Shown: piece by piece, positions 16,102-24,028 of the stretch
Numbering within the stretch: the first letter of the stretch is position 1
How the letters are laid out: every line of letters begins with the position of its first letter
NCBI GenBank assembly: GCA_035530195.1
Contig: DATKVG010000081.1
Coordinates: forward strand, 1 to 28,756
Reading direction: 5' to 3'
From: JAPLKX01 sp035530195
Lineage (GTDB): Bacteria; Hydrogenedentota; Hydrogenedentia; Hydrogenedentales; SLHB01
Length of the DNA stretch: 28,756 nucleotides
Made by a program: the position numbers and the translations under genes
Notes under the pieces: model-generated
What the model was told of the DNA's origin: nothing
Database searches by the model: none
The model's input: the letters and a program-made list of their open reading frames with translations, nothing else

Positions 16102-17112
16102 ATGGAATCATGGCTTTTAGACGTGGTGTGCTGTCCGTTGTGCCGCGGGGTGCTGGTGGCGGAAGCGCCGGGTGCGCGATGCGGGGCGTGCGGGGAGGTT
16201 TATCCGTTGCGGGAGGGGATTCTGGATCTTCATCCGTCGCCGAGCGCGGAATCGCTTCAGGAGATGGCGGCGCATGAGGCGATGGAGGCGAAGTGGCTTG
16301 ATGAGATCGTGCCGGCGCATCTGCACGACCGGCTGACCGGCGAGGCGGGGAACAGGCTTCACTGGTCGTTTCCGCGGGTCGAGGACAAGGAGTTAGCGGC
16401 GGCGGTGCCGCAGTTCAAGCGGCTGGACGATATCGCGCAGGATTATTTTGAGTTGCTGGACTGGCTGCGGCTCGAGCGGGGCGACGTCGTGGTCGAGGTG
16501 GGCGCGCATATGGGTTGGAGCGCGCGGCACTTGGCGGAGCGTGCTGGACGTGTGGTGGCGACAGACATCAGCCCGCATCTGGTTAGTGCCAAGAATTACT
16601 GGACGGACAAGGTGCGGTTTGAATGCGTGTACAGCAATATGGCCACGTTCCCGTTTCGCGACAATTCACTGGACCTGATATTCGCCGTCGCGTCAATCCA
16701 CCATCTGGCGGACTTGACATCGTTCTTCAAACACTGCCGCAGGGCGTTGCGGCCCGGCGGGCGCGCCGTCTTTTTTGCAGAGCCCGTGGCGGGGCGGTGG
16801 GACACCGAGGCGCGCGAGCGGTTTGGCGCGGAGGAGAAGGCGATGGGCATTCAGGAACACATCTACAGCATCGGCGAATATTTTGCGGCGGCGCGCGGGG
16901 CGGGGTTGACGCCGGGCGTTGTGCCGATGACGTCGTTGATGCGCGACCCGCGGCGGAACTGGCCTTGGCTGCGGCGCATCGGCCTGTGGCTGATCGAGTC
17001 GGGCCTCGGCCGGCGGTGGTTGTTCCGGCGGGTCATTTACCGGCTGATGCTGGTTTTTTATCCGCGGATCCCGTTTCCCCATTTTGCTTTTGTGCTGACC
17101 AATCCGCGGTGA
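16102..17112 (+). CDS. SAM-dependent methyltransferase with N-terminal Trm112-like zinc domain
   Basis: A 336-residue protein from the ATG at 16102 (MESWLLDVVC). Residues 10-34 form a Trm112p-like zinc-binding domain with CPLC (Cys11, Cys14) and CGAC (Cys27, Cys30), followed by the usual VYPLREGI. Class I methyltransferase motif I is VVVEVGAHMGWSA (129-141), the adenosine-contacting acidic region is ATDIS (Asp155), and FPFRDNSLDLI precedes a histidine-containing SIHHL. The C-terminus is basic and hydrophobic (RRWLFRRVIYRLMLVFYP), which could bind a membrane. The substrate is unknown; a lipid, sugar or small molecule is as likely as protein or RNA. There is no ribosome site, and a promoter -10 box ends 7 nt before the ATG, so the mRNA is probably leaderless. 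An upstream ATG at 16078 would span the promoter and was not chosen. Confidence 0.85.
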   Translation: MESWLLDVVCCPLCRGVLVAEAPGARCGACGEVYPLREGILDLHPSPSAESLQEMAAHEAMEAKWLDEIVPAHLHDRLTGEAGNRLHWSFPRVEDKELAAAVPQFKRLDDIAQDYFELLDWLRLERGDVVVEVGAHMGWSARHLAERAGRVVATDISPHLVSAKNYWTDKVRFECVYSNMATFPFRDNSLDLIFAVASIHHLADLTSFFKHCRRALRPGGRAVFFAEPVAGRWDTEARERFGAEEKAMGIQEHIYSIGEYFAAARGAGLTPGVVPMTSLMRDPRRNWPWLRRIGLWLIESGLGRRWLFRRVIYRLMLVFYPRIPFPHFAFVLTNPR

Positions 17113-17234
17113 TCAAGAATGTTCGTCCACAAGGCGCCTATGTGTTGGCCGACGCGCCGTGAATAAACCGCCAGGGTCATAAGAGTCCGCTCTTTTATGT
17201 CCTTTGAGTCCCCCCTTATGTACCTTCACGAAGA

Positions 17235-18089
17235 TTAGGCTGATGCTTTTCCCATGACTTCGCGGAGGGTGGAAATGCCTTGGGCAATGTCAGCGAGCCT
17301 GTTGTTTCCGGCTTCGCGCTCGAAGATATAGCTTCCCTGGAAATCTGCGGCGGCGAGGATTTGGACGAAGGCCGTCCAGTCCACTTCGCCGGTGCCGACG
17401 ACGACCTCCTCGCCCCACTGGCCTTTGACGGCGGTCCTGCGGGCGTCTTTGACGTGAACCTGCATGACGTGCGGCGCCAGCAGGCGCAGGGCTCCGATGG
17501 GATCGCCCATGTCGTAGAGGATCATGTTGGCGGGGTCGAAATTAACGCCCATGTTGCGTGCGCCGCGGTTGCGCATTTCGTCCAGGAAAAGCAGGAGTGT
17601 CTCTGCGCTTTCCTGTCCGGTTTCCAGGAGGAGCGCGGCGCCGTTTTCGGCGAAGAGTGCGGCAAGATCGGCGACGCGGCCGGCGAGTTTGTCGAAACTG
17701 GGATCGCTGGGCTGATGAGGCAGGAACCCCGCGTGGGTGCTGACGAGTTTGAGGCCCATGGATTTTGCGGTTGCGGCCGCGGCTTTGGCCAGATCCCAAT
17801 TTTCTTCCCAATGCGCGTCAAGGACGACGCCGCCGGTCCGGCGGATGGTTTCGGGGGTCGTGTAATCTTCGCCGATCGTCGAGAACATGCCGGAGACGAT
17901 CTCGATGCCCGCGGCCGTCATGATTTCGAGCGCGCCTTCCCACGCCCCGGGATCCTCGCGGTGGGGTGTCAGGCCGAGTTGCACGCGGTTGAGGCCAAGT
18001 GCATTGACTTTTTCCGCCAGGTCTTTTGATCCGCCGGCCTGGAGCGACCAACTGCAAACGCCGATCTGGGTGGGTAATTGAGTTTTCAT
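17235..18089 (-). CDS. Sugar phosphate isomerase/epimerase (xylose isomerase-like TIM barrel)
   Basis: A 284-residue protein with an ATG at 18089 and GGAGG 9 nt upstream. It opens MKTQLPTQIGVCSWSLQ, the usual first strand of the AP-endonuclease-2 / IolE-like barrel. Likely metal ligands in order are Glu156 (LLLETGQ), Asp185 (NFDPANM), His212 (QVHVKDA) and Glu257 (IFEREAG), with VGTGEVDW at 231-238. Members interconvert keto and aldo sugars or epimerise sugars and inositols. There is no signal peptide, so it would act in the cytoplasm on sugars taken up after extracellular degradation. It lies 200 bp downstream of the GH28 gene on the same strand, with a hairpin and a tandem repeat between them, so co-transcription is uncertain. 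Confidence 0.85.
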   Translation of the reverse strand: MKTQLPTQIGVCSWSLQAGGSKDLAEKVNALGLNRVQLGLTPHREDPGAWEGALEIMTAAGIEIVSGMFSTIGEDYTTPETIRRTGGVVLDAHWEENWDLAKAAAATAKSMGLKLVSTHAGFLPHQPSDPSFDKLAGRVADLAALFAENGAALLLETGQESAETLLLFLDEMRNRGARNMGVNFDPANMILYDMGDPIGALRLLAPHVMQVHVKDARRTAVKGQWGEEVVVGTGEVDWTAFVQILAAADFQGSYIFEREAGNNRLADIAQGISTLREVMGKASA

Positions 18090-18197
18090 TAGGGGCGCCT
18101 CCGGTGTTGTGTTCTCGCTCGGTTGACATTAAAGGAGGCGGGGCTGAAATGCAAGTTCATTACAGATTACAGGACAAATGATAAATGGGACCGATCA

Positions 18198-18223
18198 GAC
18201 GGATTCGACGGATCGGACGGATC
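18198..18223. repeat. 9-bp tandem repeat ACGGATNNG, three units
   Basis: Three contiguous units read ACGGATTCG, ACGGATCGG and ACGGATCGC. The array lies directly against the left arm of the hairpin at 18224, between the GH28 stop and the isomerase start. Confidence 0.75.
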
Positions 18224-18287
18224 GCGAAAAACGGGGACTGCCACCTCTTTCGGCGGTTTGAAAGAGGTGGCTGTACCCGCTTTTCGC
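18224..18287. repeat. REP-like hairpin, second copy (intergenic)
   Basis: Arms 18224-18251 and 18260-18287 (28 nt each) match at 25 positions and are separated by an 8-nt loop. The left arm contains GAAAAACGGGGACTG, nearly the same as the hairpin inside the GH36 gene at 14788. It ends 3 bp from the stop codon of the GH28 gene. There is no T-run after it on the reverse strand, so it is not a standard terminator, although it could block exonucleases. Confidence 0.85.
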
Positions 18288-18290
18288 AGC

Positions 18291-19748
18291 CTACTCGGTT
18301 TTCCCGTTGATCTTAACGTCTTTGCAGCGGGTCCAGTGGAACGGGGGGCCTTTTTGCGCGGTGACGTGGACGTTGTTGAGTTCGAGGGTGTTTGCCAGCT
18401 TGGCATGGAAGCCCGAGTTGGCGGAGATGTTGATGTTCTTGAAGTCGAGGTTTTGAAGTGGGGCCTCCGGCAGGCCCTCGAGTTGCGCGGCGAATTTGGC
18501 GCCGTTGACGTTGATGTTGCTGAAGTGCAGGTCGCGGAACACGGGGGCTTTCCCCTCGGTTGTGGGCAAGTAGGCGTTGTAGGCGGTGGTGATCTGGATG
18601 GCGTCGCCGGCGATGTTTTTCATGTCGATGTTCTCGCACCAGATGCGTTCGACCACGCCGCCACGGCCCCGTGTCGATTTGAGCCGGATGCCCATGTTGG
18701 TGCCGTCAAAAATGCTCGAGTGAACGAACACGTTGCGGATGTCGCCGCTCATATCGCTGCCGAAAACGGCCCCGCCGTGGCCTTTTCCGGTGATGTTATA
18801 GCGGCACACGACGTTCTCCGTGGGCTTGCCCACGCGCCAGCCGTCTTCGTTCATGCCGGACTTCATGCAGACGCAATCGTCGCCCGTTTCGAAGAAACAA
18901 TGCTCGATGAGGACGTTGGTGGATGAATCGACGTTGAGCCCGTCGTTGTTGGGCCCGCCTTGTGTAAACACGCGCAGCTTGCGCACGACCACGCGGTCGC
19001 AATAGACGAGGTCGATGGTCCAGAACGGGCCCGGCTCGGCGATGGTGAACCCTTCGAGCAGGACGTTGCGGCAGTTGATCGGGCTGATGAATTGCGGGCG
19101 GAGCGCGCCCTCGGGCGTGCCGTACACACGGTCGCCCACAGGGACGCCCGGCACGATTTTTTCGCGGTACATGCGCATGGCGGCCTCGGACTGCCGTTCG
19201 GCCCACGGCCACCAGGCGCGCCCGTTGCCCTCGATTTTACCGGGGCCGGTGATGGCGATGTTCTCGCAGTCGCGCGCATAGATGAGCGGCGAGTAGTTGT
19301 AACATTCAAACCCGGCCCAGCGCGTGAACACGACGGGGAGGTAGTCGGCGGGGTCGTCTGAAAACCGAAGCGTGGCGCCTTCCGCCAGATGAAGGTTGAC
19401 GTTGCTCTTGAGATGGATGGCCCCGGTGACCCACGTGCCGGCAGGGATGACGACGGTCCCGCCGCCGGCATTGGCGCAGGCTTCAATAGTGGCGCGGATG
19501 GCGGCAGTGTTTTTTGCGACGCCGTCGCCAACAGCCCCGTAATCGGCGATCGAGAAGGTGGCGGCCGGGAAAGCCGGGCGGGTCAATTGCGGCATCGGGA
19601 ATGGAGCGCTGATGGGACCGATATTATCGGGCGCGCCATCAGGCCCGGCCATCGACCGCCAGTCTGTTTCCCACTTGGCGGCGGAAGCGGCGGTAAAGAC
19701 TGCCGCGCATACGGCCGCGGCCAGCGCGTAGAAAAAAGCTCCTCTCAT
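18291..19748 (-). CDS. Secreted GH28 polygalacturonase-like enzyme
   Basis: A 485-residue protein starting at 19748, with GGAG about 8 nt upstream. The signal peptide MRGAFFYALAAAVCAAVFTA ends near ASAA-KW. A right-handed beta-helix begins at FSIADYGAVGDG (65-76). All GH28 active-site blocks are present: PNNDGLNVD with Asp269, TGDDC with Asp290 and Asp291, GKGHGG with His324, and RLK at 355-357. GH28 enzymes hydrolyse alpha-1,4-galacturonan or rhamnogalacturonan, and the tandem Asp pair acts as acid/base. Trp-rich loops (RAWWPWAERQ) may form the substrate cleft. It would act outside the cytoplasm. The large palindrome at 19765-19882 begins 17 nt upstream of the start codon and may affect expression. 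Confidence 0.92.
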   Translation of the reverse strand: MRGAFFYALAAAVCAAVFTAASAAKWETDWRSMAGPDGAPDNIGPISAPFPMPQLTRPAFPAATFSIADYGAVGDGVAKNTAAIRATIEACANAGGGTVVIPAGTWVTGAIHLKSNVNLHLAEGATLRFSDDPADYLPVVFTRWAGFECYNYSPLIYARDCENIAITGPGKIEGNGRAWWPWAERQSEAAMRMYREKIVPGVPVGDRVYGTPEGALRPQFISPINCRNVLLEGFTIAEPGPFWTIDLVYCDRVVVRKLRVFTQGGPNNDGLNVDSSTNVLIEHCFFETGDDCVCMKSGMNEDGWRVGKPTENVVCRYNITGKGHGGAVFGSDMSGDIRNVFVHSSIFDGTNMGIRLKSTRGRGGVVERIWCENIDMKNIAGDAIQITTAYNAYLPTTEGKAPVFRDLHFSNINVNGAKFAAQLEGLPEAPLQNLDFKNINISANSGFHAKLANTLELNNVHVTAQKGPPFHWTRCKDVKINGKTE

Positions 19749-19764
19749 TGTTGACTCCGTGTCC

Positions 19765-19882
19765 TAATCCGTGGAAGTTGGGGTGCATTGTGGTGCGGGC
19801 GTCTCGCCTGCACGTGTGAGTTGTTAGATGCCAAGTGCAGGCGAGACGCCCGCACCACAATCGGCCGCACTCCACAGGATTA
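19765..19882. repeat. Large palindromic element with perfect 27-bp arms
   Basis: Arms 19787-19813 and 19835-19861 are perfectly complementary over 27 bp and separated by a 21-nt loop. The arm core is GGTGCGGGCGTCTCGCCTGC. Outside them, TAATCCGTGGA (19765-19775) pairs with TCCACAGGATTA (19871-19882) with one bulge, so the whole symmetric unit is about 118 bp. It lies in the divergent gap between the GH28 and EF-hand genes. It looks like a REP-type or miniature mobile element; it has no T-run and no open frame. Confidence 0.92.
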
Positions 19883-19917
19883 CAGATTCTTAATCCAATG
19901 GGGGGTGGGTTTGCAAT

Positions 19918-19970
19918 CTTTGCGTGGTAACGTTTGGGCAGATGAAACGGGCGAACAGACGTTCGCAAAG
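19918..19970 (+). promoter_or_regulatory. Possible structured 5' leader of the EF-hand gene
   Basis: CTTTGCG (19918-19924) can pair with CGCAAAG (19964-19970), enclosing CGTTT/AAACG (19931-19935 with 19945-19949). An alternative hairpin GCGAAC/GTTCGC (19951-19956 with 19961-19966) uses some of the same bases. The structure ends just before the AAGGAG ribosome site at 19976. This is a structural possibility only; I recognise no known riboswitch. Confidence 0.35.
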
Positions 19971-19988
19971 CACAAAAGGAGCCCGACA

Positions 19989-20693
19989 ATGAGAACCAAA
20001 AATTGGCAACGCGCAACAATCCCGGCCCTGGCGCTGGGCATCGCCACCCTTCTGATGGCGTGTTTGTGGATGAACCAGCCCGCGGCCGCGCAAGAAGCCG
20101 TGCAGGCGCCGCCACCGCCTCCGGCGCCCGGCCAAATAGGCGACAACGCGCCCCCGCCTCCACCGGTTCCGCCACAAGCCGCCGATATGCGGCAGGATTT
20201 CGGCAGAGGCGATCCGCAAGCGTTCCGGCCCAGGCATCGAGGCGGCCGCGGGCAGAAGGGATTTGGACCCGGCCCGCAGGCAGGCCCAGGCCCGCGAGGG
20301 TATGGTCGCGGCCAGCAGCAGGGCGTCTGTCCCTACGGTCCGCCGGATGGGCAGGGCCAAGGGCCGGAACCCGGCCCGCAGGCAGGCCCGCGAGGCGGGT
20401 TTGACAGGCCCGGCGGCCCACGCCGGATGCAAGGCGGGCCGCGGGGCGGTTGGAACAGCCCGGGACCGCAAGGGCGATTCGGCCGTCCCGGTCCGCCAGA
20501 CCCCGACGAGGTGTTTGACAGAATGGACAGCAACGGCGACGGCGTAGTGTCGCGAGAAGAATTCAGGGGTTTCCACCGCGAGTTTGGCCCGCCGCGGCCA
20601 CCGATGGGCCCGCCTCCGGGTGGTGGTCAGTTTGGCCCCCAGGGCAACGGGCAGCCGCCCACGCCGCCGATGGGGCCGGAGCCGGGACGGTAG
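19989..20693 (+). CDS. Exported Pro/Gly/Arg-rich EF-hand protein
   Basis: A 234-residue protein. The ATG at 19989 follows AAGGAG by 7 nt; a longer frame from 19788 would read through the palindrome and was rejected. A signal peptide (core TIPALALGIATLLMA, end PAAAQ-EA) points to export. Residues 40-170 are low-complexity Pro/Gly/Arg/Gln, with repeated GPQAGP. One EF-hand loop lies at 180-191 (DSNGDGVVSREE), with Asp, Asn, Asp, Ser and Glu at the calcium-contacting positions. The C-terminal 35 residues are again Pro/Gly-rich. Proteins of this build are frequent in planctomycete-like bacteria, but their role is not known; calcium binding at the cell surface is the simplest reading. A terminator follows. 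Confidence 0.85.
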   Translation: MRTKNWQRATIPALALGIATLLMACLWMNQPAAAQEAVQAPPPPPAPGQIGDNAPPPPPVPPQAADMRQDFGRGDPQAFRPRHRGGRGQKGFGPGPQAGPGPRGYGRGQQQGVCPYGPPDGQGQGPEPGPQAGPRGGFDRPGGPRRMQGGPRGGWNSPGPQGRFGRPGPPDPDEVFDRMDSNGDGVVSREEFRGFHREFGPPRPPMGPPPGGGQFGPQGNGQPPTPPMGPEPGR

Positions 20694-20732
20694 AAGCGTG
20701 GACCTGCAGTGATGGCAGCAGGATAAGGTGTT

Positions 20733-20778
20733 GGCCGCGGGAGGCGCTTATCAGGGTTTCCCGCGGCCTTGTTGTTTT
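20733..20778 (+). terminator. Rho-independent terminator after the EF-hand gene
   Basis: GGCCGCGGGA (20733-20742) pairs perfectly with TCCCGCGGCC (20759-20768) around a 16-nt loop, followed by the T-rich TTGTTGTTTT. It lies 40 bp after the stop codon. Confidence 0.85.
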
Positions 20779-20780
20779 GA

Positions 20781-20809
20781 TTGACACATCGCGGGCGTTG
20801 CTCTGCAAT
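20781..20809 (+). promoter_or_regulatory. Possible promoter of the sialidase-like gene cluster
   Basis: A perfect -35 TTGACA (20781-20786) is followed after 17 bp by TGCAAT (20804-20809), which matches 4 of 6 positions of the -10 consensus. It starts directly after the upstream terminator. The leader to the ATG at 20897 would be about 80 nt. Confidence 0.45.
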
Positions 20810-20896
20810 CCGAATTCGTATAGGCTCTGTGATGCGGCCTGTGGGCGGAAAAAGATGGTTTTCAATCCGCAATGAACATGGGAGGGAGGATAGGCC

Positions 20897-21949
20897 ATGA
20901 GACGTACCTGTTGGGTTTTATTGGGCTGCCTGTTTTTGCTGGCTGCGGCGGTGGTGGGGGAGGAGCCGGATGGGATGTTTGTCTACGTCTGCCAGGACGC
21001 GGGCGCCGGTGCGTACGAAGCGTTCCCGGACGTGTGCCGGCTCGATGACGGGCGGCTGATGTGCGTGTTCTACGCGGGCTACGGGCACGTGGCCATGCCC
21101 AACGATCAGTTGCCCAAAGGCGGGCGCGTGGCGTACTGCCTGTCGAGCGACGAAGGACGGACCTGGACTCCCGCCGCGACGCTGTACGACGGGCCGGACG
21201 ACGACCGCGACCCGTCGATTGTCCAGATCAAGGGCGGCCGGCTGATCTGCAACTTTTTCAGCCTGCGCAACGCACCCGGGAAAAAACCGCCATGGGACGG
21301 GCTGGGCACGTGGATGGTGTACAGCGAGGACGCGGGCAAGACGTGGTCCGAGCCCCGCCAGATCACGGACAACTACTATTGCAGCGCACCGATCCGGCAA
21401 CTGTCCGACGGGCGGCTGATCCTGGGGCTGTACGCGGAATCGGGCGGGTCGGCGCACGGCGCGGTGGTTGTCTCGGAGGACGGCGGGATGACGTGGGGCG
21501 CGCCGATCGACATCGACAACGGCGGAATGAGGCTCGACGCCGAAACCGACGTCATCGAGTTGAAAGACGGCACACTGTTTGCCGCCGAGCGGGCCTCGAC
21601 AGGGAAATCGGCCGCGTGGTCGACCTCGAAAGACGGCGGCAAGACGTGGACCGTGTCGCAGCCGTTCGGTTTCGAGGGCCACTGCCACTATTTGTTGCGC
21701 GCGCCCGGCGACATCATCGTGATGGCCCACCGGCTGCCTAGCACCAGCCTGCACTACAGCCTCGACGAATGCAAAACCTGGAGCGACAACGTACTGGTGG
21801 ATTCGATGGGCGGGGCATACCCGTCGATGGTAAACCTGAAAGATGGATCTGTGCTGATCGTGTATTACGAAGAAGGCGAGGGATCCAACATACGCGCGCG
21901 GCGGTTCAAGGTGTCGGCCGCCGGTGTCGAATGGCTGCCGGTGAAATGA
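20897..21949 (+). CDS. Exported Asp-box (BNR) sialidase-like protein
   Basis: A 350-residue protein after a strong GGGAGGGAGG ribosome site. The signal peptide is MRRTCWVLLGCLFLLAAAVV. Five Asp-box motifs (S-x-D-x-G-x-T-W type) lie at about 83-90 (SSDEGRTW), 143-150 (SEDAGKTW), 193-200 (SEDGGMTW), 244-251 (SKDGGKTW) and 288-295 (SLDECKTW). These mark a six-bladed beta-propeller of the exo-sialidase superfamily. The arginine triad of true sialidases cannot be assigned by eye. In environmental bacteria many such proteins are other glycosidases or rhamnosidase-like enzymes, so the substrate is open. It is the first of three co-directional genes for exported proteins and is separated from the next by 90 bp. 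Confidence 0.87.
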   Translation: MRRTCWVLLGCLFLLAAAVVGEEPDGMFVYVCQDAGAGAYEAFPDVCRLDDGRLMCVFYAGYGHVAMPNDQLPKGGRVAYCLSSDEGRTWTPAATLYDGPDDDRDPSIVQIKGGRLICNFFSLRNAPGKKPPWDGLGTWMVYSEDAGKTWSEPRQITDNYYCSAPIRQLSDGRLILGLYAESGGSAHGAVVVSEDGGMTWGAPIDIDNGGMRLDAETDVIELKDGTLFAAERASTGKSAAWSTSKDGGKTWTVSQPFGFEGHCHYLLRAPGDIIVMAHRLPSTSLHYSLDECKTWSDNVLVDSMGGAYPSMVNLKDGSVLIVYYEEGEGSNIRARRFKVSAAGVEWLPVK

Positions 21950-21991
21950 GCGCAGGACGCCAAATGGCTGCTGCTGAAGTGATTTGAGATC

Positions 21992-22024
21992 CCATAGGTC
22001 TCATGGGTCCCATAGGTCCCATAG
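21992..22024. repeat. 9-bp tandem repeat CCATAGGTC, 3.7 units
   Basis: Units read CCATAGGTC, TCATGGGTC, CCATAGGTC and CCATAG. The array ends 16 bp before the ATG of the six-hairpin protein gene and so lies in its leader or ribosome-binding region. Confidence 0.8.
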
Positions 22025-22039
22025 AAAGGCAAGACTCCA

Positions 22040-24028
22040 ATGAAACATGCCCTTTTGTCTCTTCTTATTGCCTGTGCGGCCGCCGCAGCGGCCGAAACAT
22101 TCGAGGGCCGGTACTACACCGGGTCGGGCGATATCGACTATGTGCGGCTGCTGGACATCTCGGCGCGGATGTTTCAGCCCGACCCGGAGTTCCAGAACAT
22201 CTCGATGTTGTACTCGCCGGCCTGGAACGGGTTTGTCGAGGGCCCGACGTGGGGCGCGTGGTGGATCCAGAACAGCTACGGGCCGTCGTATTGCGCGCTG
22301 CCGTTTTTCGACGAGCTGTACGTGGCGTGGCTGCAAAACTCGCAGGACCTGTGGTTCACGCAGATGGGCGACGGCGCGCACAAAGGCGACAGGGACCTCG
22401 TTGCGCCGGACGGATGCCTGTGCGACGCGGCCGCCCCCGGCACGATTTATTACAAGCAAGGCGACGGTCGTGTCGACATCCATGATTGGGGGATGGAATT
22501 CACTGCGGCGGGTATCGTGCTCGAATCCGAACTGCTGCTGGTCGGCCGCGATATCGGCGCGATCAATCGCTACTTGCCGATGCTCGAACGGAGCGCGAAC
22601 TTCATCGAGTCACGCAGGGACCCGCAGAACAACCTGTTTTTGGCCGGCGCGGCGGGCAATTTGCTTGCGCCGAGTTACGCCGGTTGGAAGAAACCCGACG
22701 GGACGTACGGGATGGCGTATTTGACCGGCCTGTCGGTGACGTACATCGCGGCGCTCGACCGGCTCATCGAGCTCGAGAAAATGGCCGGGCGCATCGAGCA
22801 GGCGCAACTGTATGCGCAGCGGCGCAACCTCGCACGGAAGGGCCTCGCCAATGTCACCACCGACGAGGGCTATTTCATCAAATCACTCGACCCGGACGGC
22901 ACCCGCCACGGCGTGTACGGCGCGGACAAGCACGGCTATTTCGAGGCCGTGTGCAACCACGACGCAATCGCGTTCCGCGTGGCGGACGACGCGCAGGCAT
23001 CGAAGATCTACGACAAGATGGCGTCGATCCCCGGCCTGCGGCCGTACAACCTCATCATCACGAACTGCCCCGGGCTCGACGACATGTACGAGGAGCCGAC
23101 GTCGTGGTTGTGGCAGTTCGGCACGTGGGTGAACGGCGGCCACTGGACCACGTGCGAGGCGCGGATGATGCTCGCCTACAGCCGGCTGGGCAAGTACGAC
23201 GACGCGCGCCGCGCGTTCGAGCAGATCCTGAAGTTCGCGCGCATTTTCCGAATGGACAACCCGATGGTCGACTTCGGCAATGCCGTATACCAGCCCAAGC
23301 AGCCCATCAACTGCGTGTACGACAACTGGGGCGCGCCCGCCGGCATGATGCGCGGCCTGTTCGAGTACCTGTACTCCGCGGAGGGCCTCAAGCTGCTGCC
23401 GCACATCCCGCCGGCCGTGACGGCGCTCGAACAGAAGTTCCCCGTGCGGTTCGGTACGAAGCGTATCTACCTGAGCACGTCCGGCGCGGGGCCGGTGACG
23501 TCTGTCCTGATCAACGGCAAACCGTGGGACAAGTTCGATGCGCAGGCGGTGTCGCTGCCGTACGACGCCACGCCCGATGTGGCGCGGATTTCGATCGGCC
23601 TCGGCGGCACAAAGCCACCGCACGAGCCGCAACCGCAGCCCGATCCAAAAGAGCGGCGGCTGAAATCGATCTCCGATCCCGCGTTCTGGGACGTGGCCGG
23701 ATTTGCTGCGCCGTCGGACAACGCGCCGAAAGTTGACCTACCGAGGGTCGGCCGGCTCTACGCGCGGTTGTGCGAGGGTGGGTTGGCCGAGTCGGTGGAA
23801 GCGCGGCAGGCGGGGCTCGTGATCGACTACTACGACGCCATCCACGCACGCAGCACCATGCAAAAGTCGGGCGCCCTGACGCCGCTGCCCCCCGAATCGC
23901 AAAAAGCGGCCGACGAATCTTATCTCGACGCGGCGGCCAGAATCGCCGAAGGCCTCCGCCGCACGCTCGATGCCGAATCTAACGCCGGCAGCAAAGCGAG
24001 AGCCGTTTGGAAGGAGACGGCGTCATGA
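22040..24028 (+). CDS. Exported six-hairpin glycosidase-like protein
   Basis: A 662-residue protein beginning MKHALLSLLIACAAAAAAE, a clear signal peptide. The body resembles (alpha/alpha)6-barrel, six-hairpin glycosidases and phosphorylases. It has aromatic, acidic motifs such as GPTWGAWWIQNSYG, VDIHDWGMEF, DEGYFIKS and NCVYDNWGAPAGMMRGLFEYL, and a short beta domain with VLINGKPW near residue 500. I cannot assign a GH family or a catalytic pair with confidence. The last 130 residues are Pro-rich, then helical and charged, without a known domain. The stop overlaps the next start (ATGA at 24025-24028), so translation of the two is coupled. Its likely job is to cleave oligosaccharides together with the next gene product. 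Confidence 0.75.
   Translation: MKHALLSLLIACAAAAAAETFEGRYYTGSGDIDYVRLLDISARMFQPDPEFQNISMLYSPAWNGFVEGPTWGAWWIQNSYGPSYCALPFFDELYVAWLQNSQDLWFTQMGDGAHKGDRDLVAPDGCLCDAAAPGTIYYKQGDGRVDIHDWGMEFTAAGIVLESELLLVGRDIGAINRYLPMLERSANFIESRRDPQNNLFLAGAAGNLLAPSYAGWKKPDGTYGMAYLTGLSVTYIAALDRLIELEKMAGRIEQAQLYAQRRNLARKGLANVTTDEGYFIKSLDPDGTRHGVYGADKHGYFEAVCNHDAIAFRVADDAQASKIYDKMASIPGLRPYNLIITNCPGLDDMYEEPTSWLWQFGTWVNGGHWTTCEARMMLAYSRLGKYDDARRAFEQILKFARIFRMDNPMVDFGNAVYQPKQPINCVYDNWGAPAGMMRGLFEYLYSAEGLKLLPHIPPAVTALEQKFPVRFGTKRIYLSTSGAGPVTSVLINGKPWDKFDAQAVSLPYDATPDVARISIGLGGTKPPHEPQPQPDPKERRLKSISDPAFWDVAGFAAPSDNAPKVDLPRVGRLYARLCEGGLAESVEARQAGLVIDYYDAIHARSTMQKSGALTPLPPESQKAADESYLDAAARIAEGLRRTLDAESNAGSKARAVWKETAS

Noticed and set aside
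17178..17199. AT-containing hairpin between the convergent methyltransferase and isomerase genes as a terminator.
   Set aside because: The stem is only 4-5 strong pairs with a bulge; the T tract is inside the stem rather than after it.
18123..18151. A TTGACA at 18123 as a + strand promoter.
   Set aside because: No -10-like box follows at 16-18 bp, and no + strand gene lies downstream.
19788..19988. N-terminal extension of the EF-hand protein through the palindrome.
   Set aside because: The extension is the translated palindrome arm; the ATG at 19989 has a good ribosome site and begins a clean signal peptide.
22486..23736. A 416-residue forward frame rich in Arg and Ala.
   Set aside because: It is out of frame within the six-hairpin protein gene, which has a signal peptide and a coupled downstream start.
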